A DNA stretch of 64,000 bases from Oligosphaera ethanolica (lineage in GTDB: Bacteria; Verrucomicrobiota; Lentisphaeria; Oligosphaerales; Oligosphaeraceae). A model generated the notes under the pieces. That model made no database searches and was not told the DNA's origin. It worked only from the letters and a program-made list of their open reading frames with translations. The DNA is taken from positions 3,818,227 to 3,882,226 of the forward strand of contig NZ_JAUSVL010000001.1 in NCBI RefSeq assembly GCF_030814695.1, written 5' to 3'. Position numbers and translations under genes: made by a program. Positions 26,510-35,613 of this stretch are shown in pieces (position 1 is the first letter of the stretch; each line of letters starts with the position of its first letter).

Positions 26510-27952
26510 ATGCCAGTGAAAGCGAAGATTCTCATAGCCGAGGAAGACGAGAACCTCCAGGAGGTCTTACGTGGGCTTTTTCGCAGCTTGAATCATCGTG
26601 TGAAAGCTAGCAGTGATGCCGCCGAGATCTGCAGTCTGCTGGAGCGTGAGGGCTGGGACGCTTTTTTCTGTGACACGCGCCTATGGGACTCCAGCCGGTG
26701 CGAGCATGATTTATTGCAGCTGGCCTTGAGTCGGCAGCCGCGGGTGCCGGTGGTTATGACCGCCCATTACACTGAGATTGTGCTGGCGCAAAGCGCAATG
26801 AGCCGTGGTGCCTTTGCTTGGCTGCCCAAGCCACTCAAGGCCATGGACGCCCTGCACGTGCTGGAACGCATCCTTTGCGAGGCACCCTCGCCCGCGGCTG
26901 AGGCAGTAGCCGCGGATTTCCCTGATGCGGTTAAGGGAACGGGCAGTACTGATCAGGCCATGCCAGCGGTTGAGCGTCATTTCGAGGTGCTCATTGGTGA
27001 ACATGAGCGCATGCAGGAGCTCTACACCCAGATCGAGAAAGTCTCGGCCACGGCCGTGACGGTGTTGCTTCGCGGAGACAGCGGCACTGGCAAGGAGTTG
27101 GCCGCTCAGGCGATACACAACTCCAGCGCACGCTCAGACAAGCCCTTTGTAGCCGTCAATTGCGCGGCGCTGCCGGAACAGTTGTTGGAATCGGAGCTCT
27201 TCGGTCATGTCAAGGGTGCCTTTACAGGGGCTGTACGCAATAAGGATGGTCTTTTTGTGGCGGCGCAGGGCGGGACCTTGTTCCTGGACGAAATCGGTTC
27301 CATTCCGGTGCAGATGCAGCTGACCTTGCTGCGCGCCCTGCAGGAGCGCGAGATACGCCCAGTCGGTGGCGTCAGCATGATTCCGGTCGATGTCCGGGTT
27401 ATTGCGGCAACCAATGAGGATCTTGAGGAACGCCTGCGCTCGGGGTTGTTCCGCGAGGATCTCTTCTATCGCCTCAGCGTTTTTCCCATAACCTTGCCCC
27501 GTCTGGCTGAACGACGGACAGACGTGCTGCTTTTGGCGCAGCACTTTTTGGGCGAGTGGTCGCAGAGCGACGGCATTGCGCCGGCGAGGCTGACGGACGA
27601 TGCCGCCGACGCGCTAAGTAAGTACTCGTGGCCTGGCAATGTGCGCGAACTCCAGAATGCTCTGCGGCGCGCCTACACGCTGGTAGCTGGCGAAAATCGG
27701 CCAATTTCCTTGCGCGAGCTGCCCGATGAGATTCGCCGCGCCGCCATGAACCGCCCCCAGGACAGCAAGGAGCAGGGCGGCGTGCCCATCCCGGCGCGCT
27801 CGGCGGGTATGACGCTCAAGGCCTACTTGCGTGCCTGTGAACGGCAGTTTGTGCAGGTCGTGCTTGATGAATGTCAAGGCGACAAGGACGCCGCCGCCAA
27901 AAAACTCGGAGTCAGTTTGGCGACCTTTTACCGGAAATACGGAGGGCAATGA
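26510..27952 (+). CDS. Sigma54-dependent response regulator (NtrC family)
   Basis: 480 residues with three domains in order. The receiver domain (1-125) has Asp55 in FFCDTR as probable phosphoacceptor and Lys107 in LPKPLK. The AAA+ domain (about 160-395) has Walker A GDSGTGKE (189-196) and an intact sigma54 contact loop GAFTGA (236-241). The C-terminal Fis-type helix-turn-helix ends in AAKKLGVSLATFYRKY. It activates RpoN promoters after phosphorylation. No cognate histidine kinase lies in the window. It overlaps the next gene by 4 bp (ATGA). Confidence 0.93.
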   Translation: MPVKAKILIAEEDENLQEVLRGLFRSLNHRVKASSDAAEICSLLEREGWDAFFCDTRLWDSSRCEHDLLQLALSRQPRVPVVMTAHYTEIVLAQSAMSRGAFAWLPKPLKAMDALHVLERILCEAPSPAAEAVAADFPDAVKGTGSTDQAMPAVERHFEVLIGEHERMQELYTQIEKVSATAVTVLLRGDSGTGKELAAQAIHNSSARSDKPFVAVNCAALPEQLLESELFGHVKGAFTGAVRNKDGLFVAAQGGTLFLDEIGSIPVQMQLTLLRALQEREIRPVGGVSMIPVDVRVIAATNEDLEERLRSGLFREDLFYRLSVFPITLPRLAERRTDVLLLAQHFLGEWSQSDGIAPARLTDDAADALSKYSWPGNVRELQNALRRAYTLVAGENRPISLRELPDEIRRAAMNRPQDSKEQGGVPIPARSAGMTLKAYLRACERQFVQVVLDECQGDKDAAAKKLGVSLATFYRKYGGQ

Positions 27953-28506
27953 TGGCTGAGGCAGGCACGAGTTCGGGTGTTCGACGTATGCAGCTTCGGC
28001 CATGGTGCTGGTTGGCAGTGCTGTTGTTGCTGTTGCTGAGCGTGACAGCCTGCCGCAACAAGCGGGACGGTCTGGTCTTTGTGCTCAGTCTGCATGAGCT
28101 GGTTCCTGCCGGAGAGGTGTACGACAGCCAGCTGTTTTATCCGGTCACAGTCGCGGGTGAAGATCGCCAGTATCTGGTGAGGCGTTTTCCCATCGTCGAT
28201 TCGCGTTTCTTCTACAAGGGCGAGATTGTTCCGGATGCCGACGGTGTCCATGCGGGGGTGCGCGTCTATATCGACCGCATTGGCCTGCGAATCTGGGAGC
28301 AGGTGACAGGCTACCGCGGCGGCGATGCCGTTGCGGTGGTGATGGACGGCTTCTACGTCGGTTCGTCGCCATTGCCACCGCGCATTGATGATCAGGGCAT
28401 CTGCACCATCAAAGCGCTGTGGGTCGCGGCGGAGGCCGAGAAAATCGTCGCCCACGTCGAATCCAACTACAAAATACTATCATCAGCCCCCGAGAGCCTC
28501 CACTAA
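27949..28506 (+). CDS. Putative lipoprotein, unknown function
   Basis: 185 residues. An N-terminal Leu-rich signal ends in a lipobox (LSVTAC), so the mature protein is probably membrane-anchored and exported. The remaining 145 residues are a mixed alpha/beta domain; the string VRVYIDRIGLRIWEQVTGYRGG resembles the P1-type periplasmic head of SecDF, but the match is weak. GGAGGG precedes the start and the ATG overlaps the activator stop, so it is cotranscribed with the regulator and may be part of the same response. A terminator follows immediately. Confidence 0.65.
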   Translation: MMAEAGTSSGVRRMQLRPWCWLAVLLLLLLSVTACRNKRDGLVFVLSLHELVPAGEVYDSQLFYPVTVAGEDRQYLVRRFPIVDSRFFYKGEIVPDADGVHAGVRVYIDRIGLRIWEQVTGYRGGDAVAVVMDGFYVGSSPLPPRIDDQGICTIKALWVAAEAEKIVAHVESNYKILSSAPESLH

Positions 28507-28526
28507 GGCCCCCGGGGTTTTTTCTG
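28487..28526 (+). terminator. Terminator after lipoprotein gene
   Basis: A C/G-rich interrupted stem (CCCCCGAGAGCCT / AGGCCCCCGGGG) is followed by six T residues and overlaps the end of the lipoprotein gene. Confidence 0.65.
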
Positions 28527-28728
28527 TCTATGAACAATGAGGTGCTTTGGCTATCATGATGACGACGTCAACGATCATGTTGTTCCAGAGGCCAGCCGTG
28601 CGACCGACGATCATGGCCCTGTGGCTGTGGTTGGCATTCTGGTAAGAGGCACGGCGGAGACGCCAAGACAAAATCTTGAGGTTGAACCGGATAATACGAA
28701 CAACAAACCCAAAAGGAAAAAGAAGGCT

Positions 28729-30879
28729 ATGGCATCGAAAATAACTTATTCGTCATGTGATGAGACTCTGGAAAACCAGTTGTTGGCCGCTGCCGACGGC
28801 AATGCGGCGGCCTTGACTGCACTGGCAGAGCTGCTGCGTGGTGCCAGTCCGAAACAGTGCTCGCAATGGGAAGCAGGAGTGAAATCATTCTGGCAGAGCG
28901 GGCTGGAACTGGTCATTGACAAGATGGACAGCAAGCAGCTCCGGCCTGAAGACAGCCTCTTGCTGGGAAGCATGCTCGCGGCGGGGTTTGACAGTGTCGG
29001 CATGCGCGACCGCTATGCGGCTTTGGCAAAACGGGTTTTCAGTCATTATCGCGATCCCATCGGCTTGACTGCAGCCATTGGCATTCGTAACGACGCGCTT
29101 GGCATTGCTCAGGTCTATCAGCGCTGGCAAGTCATCGGCGAGCTCAAGATTGGCGCGTACTGTTATGACAGCAGCTCTGGCGTCGGCACGATTGCGGCTA
29201 TCGACGACCTCGCCAATGACGTGCAGGTGCAGTTTGATCGTCGCCGCAGCATGAGCTTGAGCCAGTTTGTCGACAGCGTTATTGTGATTAAGGACCTATC
29301 GCTGCTGCATGAAGTGCTGTCAGGCAAACACAGTGGGAAACTGCCGCCGATCAAAGACATCAGTGCAGCGCTGCCGGTGAGCCTGGTGGCCGCTGGAGCC
29401 ATCCCGGATGGCATCGTCAAGCAGCTGCTGGTACCGGCGGTACTGACGGATGACGCCTTCGCCCGCGCGACCACGGCGGTCGGTGGCGCCCCCAAGGCCA
29501 GTGCCGTGTCGGCGCCGGTGACAAATGCTCCGGCGCCGACGGTGGCCGCGCCGCCGCCGGGCTCGCAGCGTTGGGATCACAGCCGGAGTATTCTCGAGTT
29601 GTGTGAGCGTTTGAAGGGCGTCACATCGTTGAAAGTGGACAGCGAGCCGACGCTGGACAACGTCCAGCGCATTCTGCAGCAGGCGGGCATCCGTCCGGAT
29701 CAAAGCGACCACTTCGCCCTGGCCTTGGCGATGTTGCAGAAGATGTCCGGCGATCTAGGTGACTGGCTGCGCACGACGGTGGAATATCTAGCCGACGAGG
29801 CGGTGATCTGGCACAATGGCGATACGTGGGCCGAAGTGACGGATAAGCTTCCCGGCAAGCTGGCGCCGTTCTGGTTCAAGGCCACCCAAATAGCCAAGGG
29901 CAGCGATTATCTCACTACGAACACGCTGCGGCTGCCCTTCCGTCTGTGGGCACAGACGGAAAAGTTGCTCGGTTCCGGGTCTGACAAAGACCTGTTGGCC
30001 GCCAAGGTGCTTGATGCGCTGGAAGGCAAACACGCCAGCGCCGATCTGCTGATGTGGCTGTGGCGTTCGGGGTCTCAGGCGGTGAAAGACAAGTATCTGT
30101 CCGATTCCCATCTGATTTTCAAGACCCTGCAGCTTGACGTCCGCGGCAACTACCTACGGGCGCAGCGTGATTTGCGGCGCTTGCTGCTGGAGGACGAGAA
30201 GTTCCATCGGCAGGTCATGCTCAATGGTGATCGTGACGCCCTCATTGCTCTGGTTCGTTGCATCAAACGCTTACCCTTGCTGGACTCCGGCGAGCGCCAG
30301 AGCCTGCTGGTGAAAATCGTCCGTTATTATCCTGAGCATATCCACGAGGTCGAAGAGCGTCGTCAGGCGCCGGCGCGCCGCGCCGTTGGCAAGCTGACCT
30401 CGAAACGTAGTTATAAGCAGCGGCAGGAAGAGCTTGAGCACCTCGTCAATGTCCTGGTGCCGGCGAACATCGCCGCCATTGAGCATGCCCGCGGCTACGG
30501 CGATCTGCGTGAAAACTCCGAATTCAAGTATGCCAAGGAACAGCAGGTTTTTCTGGCTTCTCGGCGCCAGGAATTGGAAACGAGCCTCAACGGCATGCGG
30601 GCGACGGATTTCAGCGACGTCGAGGTGGACGGCGTTGCCGTCCCGGGATCGACCATCACGGTGCGCTATCCCAACGGCAAGAAAGAGGACTTCCACCTCC
30701 TGGGGCTTTTTGACAGCGTTCCCGAGAAGAACATGATCTCCTATGAAACGCCGCTTGGTGAAACGCTGATGGGCTGCAAGCCCGGCATGGATCTGACTAT
30801 GCCTTCCGGCGATAATGTGACCGTCGTGGCGGTGTCGCCGCTCCCTGCGGAGCTACGCGCCTGGGTCGTCGGGGCATAA
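28729..30879 (+). CDS. greA: Long GreA-type transcription elongation factor
   Basis: 716 residues, compared with about 158 for ordinary GreA. The last 155 residues are a complete GreA/GreB: the N-terminal coiled coil has the acidic tip ARGYGDLRENSEFKYAKE, which sends acidic residues into the RNA polymerase secondary channel, and the FKBP-like domain follows (ISYETPLGETLMG...). The preceding 560 residues are helical with an Ala/Pro linker around 255-280. The closest known layout is the roughly 715-residue GreA of Chlamydiae, a PVC trait. The ATG at 28729 is preferred over an upstream open stretch because it follows a purine-rich site (AAGGAAAAAGAAGG). Confidence 0.88.
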   Translation: MASKITYSSCDETLENQLLAAADGNAAALTALAELLRGASPKQCSQWEAGVKSFWQSGLELVIDKMDSKQLRPEDSLLLGSMLAAGFDSVGMRDRYAALAKRVFSHYRDPIGLTAAIGIRNDALGIAQVYQRWQVIGELKIGAYCYDSSSGVGTIAAIDDLANDVQVQFDRRRSMSLSQFVDSVIVIKDLSLLHEVLSGKHSGKLPPIKDISAALPVSLVAAGAIPDGIVKQLLVPAVLTDDAFARATTAVGGAPKASAVSAPVTNAPAPTVAAPPPGSQRWDHSRSILELCERLKGVTSLKVDSEPTLDNVQRILQQAGIRPDQSDHFALALAMLQKMSGDLGDWLRTTVEYLADEAVIWHNGDTWAEVTDKLPGKLAPFWFKATQIAKGSDYLTTNTLRLPFRLWAQTEKLLGSGSDKDLLAAKVLDALEGKHASADLLMWLWRSGSQAVKDKYLSDSHLIFKTLQLDVRGNYLRAQRDLRRLLLEDEKFHRQVMLNGDRDALIALVRCIKRLPLLDSGERQSLLVKIVRYYPEHIHEVEERRQAPARRAVGKLTSKRSYKQRQEELEHLVNVLVPANIAAIEHARGYGDLRENSEFKYAKEQQVFLASRRQELETSLNGMRATDFSDVEVDGVAVPGSTITVRYPNGKKEDFHLLGLFDSVPEKNMISYETPLGETLMGCKPGMDLTMPSGDNVTVVAVSPLPAELRAWVVGA

Positions 30880-30964
30880 ACCACGCGCTAGCGCGCCGGC
30901 GCCGCCCGCCATCCAGGCCGAGGCGGCGGCCGGGCTAAGGCAACGCGCCGTCCTTATCTCGTTG

Positions 30965-31092
30965 TAATCGGTCAGTAACCACCCCGGTGGGGAAAACACC
31001 GGGGACAATGTGCAGGAAACCCACGGCCAACCGCCGCCCAACCATTCGACCTTGATTGCCGCTGACCTTTGCTGTAGCGGGTTTCATAGGAG
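30965..31092 (-). repeat. Repeat A, single copy
   Basis: Reverse-strand copy of the 117-bp unit, running from AATCGGTCAGT to TTTCATAGGAG. It directly abuts the long form of repeat B. Confidence 0.85.
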
Positions 31093-31574
31093 CAATGCTT
31101 TCACATAGCATGCGGCAATCGCCGGCGATGAGTTGATTGGTAACCATGCACAAGATCATTCGCCGAGGTTTTGAGCGCCAAAGGCGCGGCCTAAGAAAGC
31201 CCAGGGCAAGCGCCCGCAGGGCACGTCGCCCTGGGTAAAGCCCCATCCCAAAAGAGCCCTGAAGGGGCGGCCTAAAAGACTTGCGACGAAGGGTCACAGC
31301 GCAAAATTGCCGCAGCAATCAATGAGTTCCATTGCCTCTTTGACTCCAGTCAGCTTCGCCGACTGAAGTCAAAGAGGCTGAGGAACACGGACCAATATGG
31401 CGCGCTACCCAGGGCGGCGCGCGCCTTCGGCGCCGCTTGCCCTGGGCTATCATATTTCGCGCTTTCAGCGCTTCTGCCGCTTCGCGGCGGAAATGCACGA
31501 TGAGAAAAGGCTGCTTGGTTGAAACAACAAGTGCCATGGATACCGCAACATGAAGAGCAGCGGTTTCATAGGAG
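31093..31574 (+). repeat. Repeat B, long form
   Basis: A segment of about 480 bp whose right half is a run of hairpins: GCCTCTTTGACTCCAGTC / GACTGAAGTCAAAGAGGC, then CCCAGGGC...GCCCTGGG, then a CGCGCTTTCAGCGC-type stem and a CCGCTTCGCGG stem. It ends at TTTCATAGGAG. The near-complete reverse copy is at 58598-59049. A degenerate fragment with CCCAGG and CCGCTTCGCGG stems continues to about 31735. No coding sequence is supported between 30880 and 31950. Confidence 0.8.
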
Positions 31575-31950
31575 CAATTGGTTCCAGCCATTCCTGCGGC
31601 TTTTTGTTATCAGCGCCAAAGGCGCGGCCTAAGAAAGCCCAGGACAGGCCCTCGCAGGGTGTGCCGCCCTGGGAAAGAGCTCTACCCGACAGGAGTCCCT
31701 TTAGGGCGCCTGCCGCTTCGCGGCAGAGATACTGGTGGCGTGCTTGGCTCCGTCTGCTGGCTTCTTGCGACGGCGCGGTCTGAAAGCCCGCGCCACGGCT
31801 GGGAGACGGGCGCGTCTGGGGCCGCCTGTTGCTCTACGGCTCAATTCTCCATGGGTGACCGATTACATCTTGGGGTGGTCTGTACCATGCCTTGTGGGCT
31901 TGTTTCTCGCTTTTCGGTGAGGAATGCAGATAAAGTAATCGTGCGGGTGT

Positions 31951-33705
31951 TTAGCGGCTTAATTCGATGACGACGCCCTCGGGCGAGGCGATGCTCACGG
32001 CGGGAATGGTCAGGATGCCATCAGCGGGCACGGTGTAGGGTGTTGTGGCATTGTCACCGAGTTTGAGTTGGAGCTTATCGCCTGCGGCGGGTTTGAAAGC
32101 CTGGCGGCGGCGCAGCGTCACGTCAACCTGCACGGGGTAGCTGAGCTCGGGGTGGGCGACCTTGATGGCGATGGCGTAGTTGGCCGGGCTGTCTCGGAGC
32201 AGTTCCCAGCTGAAGCCGCGGTTGATCCAGCCGATGCGGTCGCCGTCTGTGGGATCGCCATTGCCGAACTGACGTCCATCGCTGCAATTGCTGAATGCGG
32301 GGTAGCTGCGGTCAAGCCGGTAGCGGCGGATCAGCTGCGACCACGCTTTGACGTCGTCCGGCGCCTGGCTGCTCATGCCGTGATCGCCGTCGTTCCAGAA
32401 GACCGCGAATGCCTGCCGAGCGGCATTGGCAGCCTGGTAGAATGATGGATTGTTGACCCATGGAATGGAGCCATCCTTGCGGCCGTTGGTGGCGAAAATG
32501 GGCGGCGTGTCGTGCGCGGCGGCGATGTTCAGGCGGTTGTCCAGAGCCTGCAGGAGATCTTTGCCGGCGGTGGTGAAAGCCGGCGTGTCCTTGATGGGGC
32601 CGCAGTTGCAGACGAGGCGCGCGGCGGTGAGCGATTTGCTGGTGCTGCAGCCCTCCCAGGTGTAGGCGTATACGGGCACCTGGGCATAGGCGGCGGCGAA
32701 GAGCTGCGGGTATTTCAGGGCGAGGGTGATAGCGCCGGAACCGCCCATGGAGCCGCCGCTGACATAGGTCTGCTGCGGGTCCGTGCCCAGCCAATTTTGC
32801 GCCCACTGGATCAGTGCGAGCAGGTACTGGTGGGTGACATCACGCACCACAATGCGCTCAGTGCGGGTGCTCACGGCGATGTTTTCGTTGTAGCCGTACC
32901 ACCAGGTGTTGATGGCGGGGCAGTGATCGCGGGAATCAGGCGACTCCAGCACCGGCCGGTTGACCCATTCGCGGTCCATCGGCGAGATGATGACTGCGTC
33001 CCCGGTGATGCGCAGGGCAAATTTACCGCTGAGTCCTTCTCGCCAGCCCTGCTCGGCACTCTTGAACCACAGACAATCGGTCGAACTGACGCCGCCTTCG
33101 CTCCTGGCGGTGACGCCGCCGCCGCGGCCATGCAGTGACAATATCAGCGCTTTGCCGCGGGCGCAGTCTTGTTGTGGCGCCGGACTGTCCTTTTGCCAGA
33201 TGGGCTGGACTTGCTCAGTACGGACCACGCAGGGGCGCGTCGTGCTGTTGACGCCGGGGACGATTGTGCGCAGGGCTCCCTGGTCTTCAGGAGTTGACCA
33301 GGTGACTGCGTAGTGCCGTGGACCATCTTCCCCGACAGTTACCGTATGGACGTGCAGGCCGCTGTGCGGATCCAGAGGCGCCGTGCCTGGCGCAATGACG
33401 TAACCGGCCGGCGCCGCCGCCTCGGCGTCCTTGGCAAACGCTGCCGGATCCTGCCACCAATCACGGGCACTGCTCTTGTGGACGCGCGTGGCCAAGACCT
33501 GGGCTCCGGCAAGGTTATCCTGGGTAATGGGCTGTTCCGAGCTAAAGACACTCAGCTCGGCGGCTGCCGGCAGGTCCTTTTCCTGCCAGGTCAGAAAGAC
33601 CTGCCCATGTCTGTATACTGCCTGTATATCCGTAACAGTGGCAGCTAGAAGCTGTGCTGACAACACGGTGCCGGCCAAGGCAGAAAGTCCCAGGATTTTT
33701 CGCAT
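31951..33705 (-). CDS. Secreted alpha/beta hydrolase (esterase/peptidase-like)
   Basis: 584 residues with an N-terminal signal peptide (MRKILGLSALAGTVLSAQLLAA). After about 180 residues of beta-rich sequence comes an alpha/beta-hydrolase core: SLHGRGGG oxyanion region, nucleophile in GGSMGGSGA, probable acid in GRKDGSIPW and His in WNDGDHGM. Spacing resembles Esterase D/prolyl-oligopeptidase-like enzymes. A C-terminal beta domain of about 100 residues follows. It is likely periplasmic or extracellular and may remove ester groups from polysaccharides; this is inferred from similar enzymes, not from a known substrate motif. Confidence 0.75.
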   Translation of the reverse strand: MRKILGLSALAGTVLSAQLLAATVTDIQAVYRHGQVFLTWQEKDLPAAAELSVFSSEQPITQDNLAGAQVLATRVHKSSARDWWQDPAAFAKDAEAAAPAGYVIAPGTAPLDPHSGLHVHTVTVGEDGPRHYAVTWSTPEDQGALRTIVPGVNSTTRPCVVRTEQVQPIWQKDSPAPQQDCARGKALILSLHGRGGGVTARSEGGVSSTDCLWFKSAEQGWREGLSGKFALRITGDAVIISPMDREWVNRPVLESPDSRDHCPAINTWWYGYNENIAVSTRTERIVVRDVTHQYLLALIQWAQNWLGTDPQQTYVSGGSMGGSGAITLALKYPQLFAAAYAQVPVYAYTWEGCSTSKSLTAARLVCNCGPIKDTPAFTTAGKDLLQALDNRLNIAAAHDTPPIFATNGRKDGSIPWVNNPSFYQAANAARQAFAVFWNDGDHGMSSQAPDDVKAWSQLIRRYRLDRSYPAFSNCSDGRQFGNGDPTDGDRIGWINRGFSWELLRDSPANYAIAIKVAHPELSYPVQVDVTLRRRQAFKPAAGDKLQLKLGDNATTPYTVPADGILTIPAVSIASPEGVVIELSR

Positions 33706-33758
33706 GTCGGATGGTCCTTGTCATGGGTGATGGCGGCAGAGCTTCGACTCTGCCATAA

Positions 33759-33792
33759 AACAGGCGCAAGACGGTGTTGTCTTGCGCCTGTT
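33759..33792 (-). terminator. Perfect 14-bp terminator stem
   Basis: AACAGGCGCAAGAC (33759-33772) pairs exactly with GTCTTGCGCCTGTT (33779-33792). On the minus strand it is followed by TTTTAT, 27 bp after the stop of the Ala/Pro-rich gene. A second small stem (GGCAGAG / CTCTGCC) lies beside it. Confidence 0.75.
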
Positions 33793-33818
33793 GGGTAGGA
33801 AAAGGGAAGTAAGTAGTG

Positions 33819-35468
33819 TTATTGGATTTGCTGCACCATGTCCAACACAAAACGGACAATGCTGACGACGACGGCAATGGCGGCAACCGACGTTGTTACC
33901 AGCTCCAGGATGGATACTGTGCCGGTGGCGCCGGCAGAAGCTGCGGATTCAGCAGGAGCCGGAGCCACATCGCTCTTATCTGCCGGTACGCCGGCCGCTG
34001 CGGGCGGCGGTACGGCAGCCTGGGTTGCCGCCGCTGATGCGCCGCTCTGCGTTTCGCCACCCTTGCGAATTTTCAGACCGCCTTTTTTCTGTTCGGCAGG
34101 AGGCGCTGGGACGGCGACGGTCTGAGCGGACTCTGGCGTCGCTGGAGTCGGGGCTTCGGCAACCGCTGGCGGGGTACTATCAGCCGCAATCGCGGCCGCA
34201 GCTGCAGCCGGGAGTACTGGCGCGGCTGGCTGTGGTGTCGTAACTGGCGGGATATCCTTCTTGAGAGTGATCTTAACTTTGTCGCCGCCGGCTGTTGGTG
34301 GCGGTGCTTTGATCTTTACGGTTGCGCTGGCTGGTGAATCAGTTGCTGCCGCCGGCGTTGCCGCTGCCGCGCCACTGGCTGGGCGGATCTTCAAGGTGCT
34401 GGATGCGCCGGGAATTGCTGGCGCTGGCGCCGCAGGCTGGGCCTCAGCAGCTTCAGTAGGAGGCGATACCTGGGCAGTCCGCTCAGCACTGGGCGGGGCG
34501 ACCTGCACAGTCTGCTCAGGCGCCGCTGCCGCGGGTGCAGCGGGTGCAGCGGGAGCAGCGGGTGCAGCGGGAGCAGGTGCAGCGGGAGAGGCTGCGGGTG
34601 CACCGGGCTTGCGGATGTTGAGCTTGATCGTCGAGGACGAAATTTTTGCTGCCGCGGCTGCGGGCGCAGCCGGCTTGCCATCCACCGTGTCTTCTTCGCC
34701 AGCCCCGGGAGCAACGGTCGCGGAAGTGATGGGGCGGGGCATCTTGGCTATGGTTTGAGTCTCAAAATTGGTGTTGGCAGCGGGAGCGGTAGGGGCAGCT
34801 GGGGCTGGCGCTGGCGGCGCAGGTGCCGCCGCGGCTGGTGCTGCTGGTGCTGCTGGTGCTGCTGGTGCTGCTGGCGCTGCTGGTGCGACTTGGGGAGGGG
34901 TGGTCGGCTTGGGAATCTTGGGGATCATCTGCGTTTCAGATTTCGCGCGCGCAGGCTCCGCCGGGCTGGGCGTGGGGGGCGGGGCGACAGTCGCCGTGGC
35001 ATCCGGGGCAGCTTCGGGGCTTTGTGGGGCTGCTGCGGGAGTCAGCGATATAGTTGGTCTCGGCGGGGGCGCGACTTGCGGGGTGCCTTCCGTGAGATTG
35101 ACGGTGGGGCGCGCCGCCGAGCGTACGACTTTGAGGCGGACTGTTTCCGTTTTGGCACCCTGAGGGGCCCCGCCGGGGGCGCTGATCGGTTGCGGTGCCA
35201 AGGCGTTGGCTGCTTCCTGGGTATCAGTGATCCGCTTCAGTTTACCGGTGGCGGTGTCGCGCAGGCTCAGCGGGTCGCTGATGGCCTGAGTGACGGATGC
35301 CTTGCTGGCCGCGTCGTCCTGCGGTACGTCTTTGGGTTGAGCCGGCGCCGCATCTTCGGTGGTGGGGAGCTTCTGCATACGTCCAGTGACGACTTTGAAG
35401 CGGTTCGTGTCGGTATTCTTCAGCTTGAGTTTTAGCTTTGAATCATTGCCGAGGGGATTTTCGCTCAT
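33819..35468 (-). CDS. Tail-anchored Ala/Pro-rich protein with KIK motifs
   Basis: 549 residues, no signal peptide, one hydrophobic segment at the extreme C terminus (about 518-541). The topology is therefore tail-anchored with a long cytosolic N-terminal region. Most of the chain is low-complexity Ala/Pro (AAPAAP tracts at 196-230 and 296-318). Spaced through it are short alternating Lys/hydrophobic motifs: KLKLKLK (11-17), TVRLKVV (109-115), TIKLNIRK (280-287), TLKIRP (358-363), TVKIKAP (383-389), KVKITLKK (397-404) and LKIRKG (465-470). A different motif, ETQ-I-K-P-P, appears twice (178-187, 236-245). No family is recognised. A possible role is a membrane-tethered multivalent scaffold; this is inference. 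Confidence 0.6.
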   Translation of the reverse strand: MSENPLGNDSKLKLKLKNTDTNRFKVVTGRMQKLPTTEDAAPAQPKDVPQDDAASKASVTQAISDPLSLRDTATGKLKRITDTQEAANALAPQPISAPGGAPQGAKTETVRLKVVRSAARPTVNLTEGTPQVAPPPRPTISLTPAAAPQSPEAAPDATATVAPPPTPSPAEPARAKSETQMIPKIPKPTTPPQVAPAAPAAPAAPAAPAAPAAAAPAPPAPAPAAPTAPAANTNFETQTIAKMPRPITSATVAPGAGEEDTVDGKPAAPAAAAAKISSSTIKLNIRKPGAPAASPAAPAPAAPAAPAAPAAPAAAAPEQTVQVAPPSAERTAQVSPPTEAAEAQPAAPAPAIPGASSTLKIRPASGAAAATPAAATDSPASATVKIKAPPPTAGGDKVKITLKKDIPPVTTPQPAAPVLPAAAAAAIAADSTPPAVAEAPTPATPESAQTVAVPAPPAEQKKGGLKIRKGGETQSGASAAATQAAVPPPAAAGVPADKSDVAPAPAESAASAGATGTVSILELVTTSVAAIAVVVSIVRFVLDMVQQIQ

Positions 35469-35613
35469 GGTGCGCGCTCCTTGGGGCCGACAAACGTCAG
35501 CCTACGCTCAGAAAGTCCGAATTGCCAAGTTCGTGAGTCAATTGAAAACTAACCATATAACGGCAGTGGTCATTTGGCAAACGGCAAGTAAGGAAAAAGA
35601 GCGCCGCGCAGCG

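Noticed and set aside
30970..31590. CRISPR-like array suspected from recurring hairpins
   Set aside because: Units are not short direct repeats with unique spacers of constant length; they are long composite elements found in both orientations across the window.
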